Assembly: GCA_030149585.1 (NCBI GenBank)
Contig: JASFBJ010000114.1
Location: 1 to 10,352, forward strand
Reading direction: 5' to 3'
Length of the DNA stretch: 10,352 nucleotides
Source of the DNA: Desulfobacterales bacterium
Lineage (GTDB): Bacteria > Desulfobacterota > Desulfobacteria > Desulfobacterales > JASFBJ01
The notes under the pieces are model-generated. The model was not told the origin of the DNA and did no database searches. It was given only the letters and a program-made list of their open reading frames with translations. This document shows positions 5,586-10,352 of the stretch, piece after piece (the first letter of the stretch is position 1; every line of letters begins with the position of its first letter). A program made the translations under genes and the position numbers.

Positions 5586-7274
5586 ATGATTATTGGCTTG
5601 GATGTTGGCGGAACACATACCGATGTTGTTCTTATCGGCGATCAAGACATAGAAAAAGCAGTCAAAGTTCCCACGGATTCAACAAATCTTTTTAAAACAG
5701 TTTTAAGCGGCCTGGAAAAAATTATTACCAATATAGATCCTGATCAAATTAACAGAGTAGTTCTCAGTACTACACTTATCACCAATTTAATTGTTCAGGA
5801 TACTCCTTTTAATGTGGGGATGATTATTTCAAGTGGCCCGGGCATAGATCCAAAACTGTTTTGCACCAATGGTAATTATTTTACCGTTTCAGGCTCTATT
5901 GATCATAGAGGCCGGGAAACCCAGGCAGTAAATGAAAAAGAAATCCAACAGATTGCTGCGAAATTGCTTTCAGCAGGAATCAGGCATGTGGGAGTGGTAT
6001 CCAAGTTTTCAACCCGCAACCCTGCTCATGAACTCTTGATTAATAAAATATTGGAAAGCTCCTTTGAAAAAGTATTTTTAAGCCATCAAATTTCAGGTTC
6101 TCTTAACTTTCCCCGCAGGATTGCAACCACTTATCTAAATGCAGCTGTATACCCAATCCATAAAGATTTTTATGTAGCAGTTAAAAAATCTCTTGAAAAA
6201 AAAGGACTGGCTGTTCCTATTCGAATTTTAAAGCCTGATGGTGGTACCATGCGGTTTGAGGCTTCCATAGACTTTCCGGCTCAGACCATCTTGTCTGGTC
6301 CGGCTGCCAGCGTAATGGGATCTTTTGCCTTTGCTTCAGATAATGAGACCAGTCTGGTTCTGGATATTGGCGGGACTACTACTGATATGTCTATTTTATT
6401 AAATGGGGTTCCGATTATTGACCCTTTGGGTATTGACCTGGGAGGATATCAGACCCTGATAAGAGCTTTAAATACAACTTCGATTGGTATTGGGGGCGAC
6501 AGTGTTGTTAGAGCTGATAATGGCAAACTCAGTATTGGCCCGGAACGGCTTGGTGTGGCATTGGCTTATGGCGGGCCCGTTGTCACCCCAACTGATGCTC
6601 TTTTCGTTCTGGGGCTGGAGCAAGATGGTAATCTGCAAAAAGCCAGGCAGGGAATCGCTGAAATTGGAGAAAAATTAAACATTTCAATTGAAGAAACAGC
6701 CCTGCAAATTTTTGATTTAGCCTGCCTGACTATTCTTGACAGTGCCCAGAAAATGACTGACCGTATCAACAGCAAACCAGTCTATACGGTTCATGAGCTT
6801 TGGGAGGGCAGCAAAATTGAACCCAAAACTATTTTGATTCTTGGTGGGCCGGCTCCTTTATTTGCTGAAAAAATAAAGACATTAACCAATAAAAAAGTTA
6901 AAGTTATTCCCAATTGGAAAGTTGCCAATGCAATTGGAGCAGCTTTGGCCAGAACCACCTGTGAAGTAACACTTCTGGCAGATACAGAGCAGAAAATTGC
7001 AGTAGCACCTGAAGAGGGTTTTTCCCGAAAAATCAACGATAAATTCTCCATTCATGATGCCATTGATATTGCGCTTGAGCTATTAAAAGTCAAGGCTTTG
7101 AAGCGGGGTGCTAATCCAGATTATCTTGATACCGAAATTATTGAAAAAATGGAGTTCAACATGGTTCGCGGTTTTTACACAACAGGAAAAAATATAAGAA
7201 TTAAAGCACAGGTCAAACCAGGGCTGATTCATACGTACAAACTTAAAGCAGAGAATTTCCTGGAACAAAAATAA
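5586..7274 (+). CDS. Hydantoinase/oxoprolinase family protein (HyuA-like), compact form
   Basis: The 562-residue product has the ASKHA-type ATPase fold of the hydantoinase A/5-oxoprolinase/acetone carboxylase beta family, whose members use ATP to open an amide ring or activate a carbonyl. The phosphate-1 motif is GLDVGGTHTD (4-13). STTLITNLIVQ (61-71) matches the family 'GTT..TN' strand. The phosphate-2 motif is VLDIGGTTTD (258-267), GIGGDS (301-306) is the family's conserved loop, and LILGGPAPLFAEKI (417-430) is the adenosine-binding region, followed by NAIGAALAR (448-456). Typical HyuA proteins are near 650-720 residues; this form ends after a short C-terminal domain, and no HyuB-type partner follows. 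The start is supported by AGGGGAAA and a consensus promoter. It is first in an operon, 25 bp from the deacetylase gene and divergent from the glycyl radical enzyme. The substrate is unknown. It should be cytosolic. Confidence 0.92.
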   Translation: MIIGLDVGGTHTDVVLIGDQDIEKAVKVPTDSTNLFKTVLSGLEKIITNIDPDQINRVVLSTTLITNLIVQDTPFNVGMIISSGPGIDPKLFCTNGNYFTVSGSIDHRGRETQAVNEKEIQQIAAKLLSAGIRHVGVVSKFSTRNPAHELLINKILESSFEKVFLSHQISGSLNFPRRIATTYLNAAVYPIHKDFYVAVKKSLEKKGLAVPIRILKPDGGTMRFEASIDFPAQTILSGPAASVMGSFAFASDNETSLVLDIGGTTTDMSILLNGVPIIDPLGIDLGGYQTLIRALNTTSIGIGGDSVVRADNGKLSIGPERLGVALAYGGPVVTPTDALFVLGLEQDGNLQKARQGIAEIGEKLNISIEETALQIFDLACLTILDSAQKMTDRINSKPVYTVHELWEGSKIEPKTILILGGPAPLFAEKIKTLTNKKVKVIPNWKVANAIGAALARTTCEVTLLADTEQKIAVAPEEGFSRKINDKFSIHDAIDIALELLKVKALKRGANPDYLDTEIIEKMEFNMVRGFYTTGKNIRIKAQVKPGLIHTYKLKAENFLEQK

Positions 7275-7299
7275 TCATATCAACTATTTTGGAGTTTTT

Positions 7300-8622
7300 A
7301 TGCTGCATGCCAAAAATAAAATAGGCCTTGTTTTTTTTCCCGCGTTTGACTGGGCTATCAGCCCCACTCACCCTGAAAGAGAGGAACGGCTTTTATATAC
7401 TCTGGATCAGATTTTGGAAGAGGGCATCTTTGATATCGAAGGAATTGAGGAATTCAAGCCTGATCTGGTTACAATCGCGGATGTCCAAAGGGTTCATTTT
7501 TGTGTGCCGGATCCCTGGAAGGTAATGACGGAATCTCATTTTATCAGCGCAGGCGGGGCCAAAACCATTGGCATGGCTGTTATGGAAAATAAAATCAAAA
7601 AAGGTTTTGCTCTGGTTCGGCCCCCCGGCCATCATGCCATGAGGCTTGTTCACGGGGCCAGAGGGTTTTGCAATGTAAATATTGAAGCCATTATGATTGA
7701 ATTTTTGCGAGCCGCTTATGGAATAAATCGGGTTGCGATTGTTGATACTGATTGTCATCATGGTGACGGAACTCAGGATATCTACTGGCATGATCCAGAC
7801 ACATTATTTATTTCGGTTCATCAGGATGGTCGGACATTATATCCTGGTTCAGGATTTATCAGTGAAATGGGAGGCCCTAATGCGCACGGTATGACTGTTA
7901 ATATACCTTTGCCGCCGCATACCTCGGATGAAGGTTTTTTATATGCTGTTGAGAATATGATTCTGCCGATTCTCGGCGATTTTAAACCGGACATTATTAT
8001 CAATTCAGCTGGTCAGGATAATCATTTTTCCGACCCTATAACAAATATGAATTTTTCAGCCAAAGGCTATGCTGATCTTACCCGTCTGCTGCAACCCGAT
8101 ATTGCCGTGCTTGAGGGCGGTTATGCCATTGAAGGGGCTTTGCCCTATGTGAATCTGGGTATTATTCTGGCCATGGCCGGCATGGACTATGATAAGGTGC
8201 AAGAGCCTGGTTATAATCCCGAAAAAATCAGGCAGACCCCTGATGTTACTCGCTGGATTAAAAAAGTTGGCCAAAAAGTCATGGAAAACTGGAACCAGAG
8301 GGAGAAGACAAAAGAACTTCGCCAGAAAAAACAAGACTTTGCAAAACGTAACCGTGATATAACGTATGATACTGACAACATAGCTGAAACTCAAAAGGAA
8401 ACCATTCGGATTTGCACTGAATGCGGCGGTGCATTGAGAATTGATTCCACCGCTAAACCGGGGCATCGTATTCTGGCAATCCATATTCCGCACAAGGCCT
8501 GTGAAAAATGTGTATCATGCGGTTATGAGTGGTATGAAAAAGCTGACCAAAAGGAATTTTTCAAAATTTTTCTTCAGGATCGGACCTGTGATAAATATTT
8601 TGATAAATCAGCCCATTCCTGA
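7300..8622 (+). CDS. Histone deacetylase-fold amidohydrolase with C-terminal zinc ribbon
   Basis: Residues 1 to about 330 form an arginase/deacetylase-fold domain of the HDAC/acetylpolyamine amidohydrolase/AcuC superfamily, which uses Zn to remove acyl groups from amines. The active site looks complete: RPPGHHA (107-113) with His111-His112, VDTDCHHGDGT (148-158) with Zn ligands Asp151 and His153, SAGQD (236-240) with the third ligand Asp240, and LEGGY (271-275) with the transition-state Tyr275. A basic, helical linker (about 330-365) leads to a zinc ribbon, Cys372-x2-Cys375 and Cys404-x2-Cys407, with Cys401 also nearby. The total of 440 residues exceeds the usual 300-380 of bacterial members because of this tail. 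GGAG (7291-7294) supports the start. It lies 25 bp after the HyuA-like gene and 26 bp before epmA. The substrate could be an acetylated polyamine, a protein lysine or a pathway intermediate; this cannot be decided here. Confidence 0.93.
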   Translation: MLHAKNKIGLVFFPAFDWAISPTHPEREERLLYTLDQILEEGIFDIEGIEEFKPDLVTIADVQRVHFCVPDPWKVMTESHFISAGGAKTIGMAVMENKIKKGFALVRPPGHHAMRLVHGARGFCNVNIEAIMIEFLRAAYGINRVAIVDTDCHHGDGTQDIYWHDPDTLFISVHQDGRTLYPGSGFISEMGGPNAHGMTVNIPLPPHTSDEGFLYAVENMILPILGDFKPDIIINSAGQDNHFSDPITNMNFSAKGYADLTRLLQPDIAVLEGGYAIEGALPYVNLGIILAMAGMDYDKVQEPGYNPEKIRQTPDVTRWIKKVGQKVMENWNQREKTKELRQKKQDFAKRNRDITYDTDNIAETQKETIRICTECGGALRIDSTAKPGHRILAIHIPHKACEKCVSCGYEWYEKADQKEFFKIFLQDRTCDKYFDKSAHS

Positions 8623-8648
8623 TATAAATTTTTGGTTTTCATGGAATT

Positions 8649-9581
8649 ATGGTCCGCCAATCTCTAATAAAAAATAAATTAAAGCTCAGATGTCGAATAA
8701 TTCAGGCAATTCGAGGTTTTTTTTTAAATGGCGACTATCTGGAAGTGGAAACGCCGGTGAGGATTCCCGCTCCAGCTCCAGAGGCTCAGATTGATGTCCC
8801 CCCAAGCGGCAACTGTTTTTTGCAGGCATCTCCGGAGCTGTGCATGAAACAGCTTCTGGCAGCCGGGTACCCAAAAATTTTTCAAATCTGCAAATGTTTT
8901 CGAGAAAAAGAGCGCGGTCAAAAGCACCTGCCTGAATTTACCATGCTTGAATGGTATACCAAGGGAACGGATTATAAGACTTTGATGACCCAGTCCAGGG
9001 CATTGATATCATTTATTACCGACCAGTTAAATATTGGGAATTATTTTAAATACCAGGGTCAAAAAATCGACATTAGTCAATCATGGCCACGAATGACAGT
9101 CGCCAAAGCCTTTGAGAAATATGCTTCAATATCTTTAAACCAGGCTCTTTCAAAAAATCGTTTTGACGAGATTCTTGCTTTTGAAGTTGAACCCAGGCTG
9201 GGCAGCCCAAAACCGCTTTTTCTTTATGATTATCCTGCGGCATGTGGTTCCCTGGCCAGGTTAAAACATGATAATCCTGAAATTGCCGAACGGTTTGAAC
9301 TTTATATTGCCGGCATTGAACTTTGTAATGGATTTTCCGAGCTTATAAATCCTGTTGAGCAAAAAAGACGGTTTCAGGAAGAAATGGCCCTTCGCGAAAA
9401 AAACGGCAAAAATTTATATCCTCTGCCCCTGCGATTTCTTAGCAGCTTAACTTCAATGCCTGAAGCTTCCGGCAATGCTCTGGGAATTGACAGGCTGGTC
9501 ATGCTGCTTTGCGATGCAGCAACTATCGATGAAGTGGTAGCCTTTACTCCGGAAGATCTGCAAGAACCGGAAAATTTATAA
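8649..9581 (+). CDS. epmA: Elongation factor P beta-lysine ligase EpmA (PoxA/GenX), class II LysRS-like
   Basis: The 310-residue product matches the catalytic core of class II lysyl-tRNA synthetase without the N-terminal anticodon-binding domain, as in EpmA/PoxA/GenX (about 325 residues in E. coli). EpmA attaches (R)-beta-lysine, made by the aminomutase EpmB, to a lysine of EF-P. Motif 1 lies at about 23-38 (FFLNGDYLEVETPVR). Motif 2 includes FRE (84-86) and HLPEFTMLEWY (93-103). The lysine-pocket block GIELCNGFSEL is at 222-232, and motif 3 is NALGIDRLVML (276-286) with Arg282. These are intact, so activity is expected. The start is 26 bp after the deacetylase gene and has only a weak ribosome binding site (ATGGA), so coupling to upstream translation is likely. 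Neither efp nor epmB is in the window. It may be a housekeeping gene riding on the operon. Confidence 0.92.
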   Translation: MVRQSLIKNKLKLRCRIIQAIRGFFLNGDYLEVETPVRIPAPAPEAQIDVPPSGNCFLQASPELCMKQLLAAGYPKIFQICKCFREKERGQKHLPEFTMLEWYTKGTDYKTLMTQSRALISFITDQLNIGNYFKYQGQKIDISQSWPRMTVAKAFEKYASISLNQALSKNRFDEILAFEVEPRLGSPKPLFLYDYPAACGSLARLKHDNPEIAERFELYIAGIELCNGFSELINPVEQKRRFQEEMALREKNGKNLYPLPLRFLSSLTSMPEASGNALGIDRLVMLLCDAATIDEVVAFTPEDLQEPENL

Positions 9582-9713
9582 GCGCATAAGTCTAAATGTT
9601 GTGGTTTTTCAGTATAACAGTTTAATTTTATAGATGATATTCCAGATACAATAGACATAATAGGCAATAGAAAAAAATGACACTACTTGCATCTATACTT
9701 GTTCCAATCAGCT

Positions 9714-9760
9714 ACCACGCCCATAGGACGTGGTTTGATGAAGACCCCTCGAAGGGGTCT
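9714..9760 (+). repeat. Paired hairpins after epmA (possible IS200/IS605-type end or terminator)
   Basis: Hairpin 1 is ACCACG (9714-9719) with CGTGGT (9729-9734), plus an inner CC/GG pair. Hairpin 2 is AGACCCCT (9742-9749) with AGGGGTCT (9753-9760) around a 3-nt loop. Two closely spaced subterminal hairpins are a hallmark of IS200/IS605-type ends, which TnpA recognises as single-stranded DNA. Hairpin 2 is strong enough to end transcription, but it lacks a T-run (GAAAAC follows), so it is not a standard intrinsic terminator. No tnpA or tnpB gene is nearby. The rest of 9582-9904 is AT-rich and shows no gene. Confidence 0.5.
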
Positions 9761-9904
9761 GAAAACATCGTTGTGCAAAGTTTTTTAAAAAAATCAAATA
9801 CGTTATAACAGCCGATTTACGATTCTTGTTTTACAGCACTCTTAATCCAAAAATTCAATTTCAGGATCAAAAATTTGCAGTTCATTTTTAAATACAAGCG
9901 TAAA

Positions 9905-10352
9905 ATGTTCAAAAACTTTATTCGTGAACCGGTTAAAGAAAGTTTAACGCAAAATTACAATATTTTTTATATATTCATCATAATTGAATATGGGGGTAAA
10001 TCATTCTCGCTGGAATTGTCAAACTTTTCGGGTCACTCGGGCAGAGCCCGAGGTTTAATTAACGACAATTATCCGGATACGGTATTCACAACATTGGCAC
10101 ACCGGATTGACATTCCGTTTTTAAGGGAGGCATACCGCCTAACCAATAAAAAGGGAGCTCCGGGAGTCGACAGGATTTCTGCAAAAGAATATGCAGAAAA
10201 TCTTGAACAAAACCTTTCGGCTTTACACACACGCCTGAAAGAAGGTCGCTATTTGGCACCCTCTGTAATGCGTGTATGGATAAAGAAAGAAGATGGAAAA
10301 GAAAGGCCGATAGGAATACCGGCTTTTGAAGATAAAATTGTTCAGCGTGCAG
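9905..10352 (+). CDS. Group II intron-type reverse transcriptase, N-terminal part, cut by window end
   Basis: The frame is open from a stop at 9806 to the window edge; the only ATG in it is at 9905. Homology is clear only from about 10073. There PDTVFTTLAHRIDIPFLREAY, GAPGVDRIS, the EYAENLEQNL helix and GRYLAP, then KEDGKERPIGIPAFEDKIVQRA, match the N-terminal RT0-RT2 region of group II intron-type reverse transcriptase/maturases. The first 56 residues from 9905 look like chance translation of AT-rich DNA and contain a hairpin, and the ATG has no ribosome binding site, so the true start may be a non-ATG codon (TTG at 10016 or 10094) or may be missing. The sequence differs from the dead enzyme at the window start (IVQRA against LIQQAV), so it is a different lineage. 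The catalytic YADD lies beyond the window, so activity cannot be judged. Confidence 0.8.
   Translation, partial: MFKNFIREPVKESLTQNYNIFYIFIIIEYGGKSFSLELSNFSGHSGRARGLINDNYPDTVFTTLAHRIDIPFLREAYRLTNKKGAPGVDRISAKEYAENLEQNLSALHTRLKEGRYLAPSVMRVWIKKEDGKERPIGIPAFEDKIVQRA
10014..10070 (+). repeat. Nested stem-loop just before the reverse transcriptase homology
   Basis: CTCGGGC (10036-10042) and GCCCGAG (10046-10052) form a perfect 7-bp stem with a 3-nt loop. It is enclosed by AATTGTC (10014-10020) and GACAATT (10064-10070). The homologous part of the reverse transcriptase starts immediately after. It could be a recognition or intron structure, or an intrinsic terminator (GTTTAATT follows). No family is recognised. 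Confidence 0.6.

Noticed and set aside
7393..7791. 132-aa minus-strand frame inside the deacetylase gene
   Set aside because: It is an antisense shadow of the catalytic domain, with no start signal or family resemblance.
8056..8493. 145-aa minus-strand frame inside the deacetylase gene
   Set aside because: It lies antisense to a gene with complete catalytic motifs and has no recognisable domain.
9742..9760. Standard Rho-independent terminator after epmA
   Set aside because: The stem is strong, but GAAAAC follows instead of a T-run, and it lies about 160 bp after the stop codon.
9905..10352. Retron or diversity-generating retroelement
   Set aside because: The visible motifs match group II intron-type enzymes, and no msr/msd RNA, template/variable repeat pair or accessory gene is visible. 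The window ends too early for a final exclusion.

Overview
The window looks like a piece of a mesophilic anaerobe's chromosome, most likely a Desulfobacterales-type sulfate reducer (Desulfobacterota). This is inferred from an AT-rich, Gram-negative style of coding, an oxygen-sensitive glycyl radical enzyme (GRE), an EF-P lysine ligase, and dense group II intron-type and REP-type mobile debris. No rRNA, tRNA or CRISPR array was seen, and no marker fixes the species.

Layout. (1) 1-1500 is mobile-element wreckage. It holds the 5' RNA part of a group II intron, an internally deleted and catalytically dead intron reverse transcriptase fused to unrelated sequence, and a truncated REP-type (Y1/HUH) transposase with a broken HUH motif and short direct repeats behind it. 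(2) 1494-2297 (-) encodes a 267-aa soluble protein of unknown function, preceded by a sigma-28-like promoter, which hints at motility control. (3) 2500-2815 is a nested pair of long imperfect palindromes: a MITE-like element of about 157 bp sits inside an older palindromic element. (4) 2823-5282 (-) encodes an 819-aa GRE with an atypical active-site cysteine loop. (5) 5283-5585 is a divergent control region with a good sigma-70-like promoter on the right-hand side and several short repeats. (6) 5586-9581 (+) is a tight three-gene operon: a compact hydantoinase/oxoprolinase-type ATPase (HyuA-like), a histone-deacetylase-fold amidohydrolase with a C-terminal zinc ribbon, and EpmA-like EF-P lysine ligase. 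(7) 9582-10352 has two adjacent hairpins, possibly an IS end, and then the start of a second, different group II-type reverse transcriptase cut by the window edge.

How the genes may work together. The GRE and the HyuA/deacetylase pair are divergent and share one 303-bp control region, so they may form one catabolic or modification module: radical C-C or C-X chemistry, ATP-dependent handling of an amide or carbonyl group, and zinc-dependent deacylation. No GRE-activating radical SAM enzyme, transporter or microcompartment gene is present here, so the substrate cannot be assigned. EpmA is probably a housekeeping passenger at the operon end. The GRE-HyuA-deacetylase grouping is the best candidate in this window for an undescribed system. 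Its biochemical meaning is inference.
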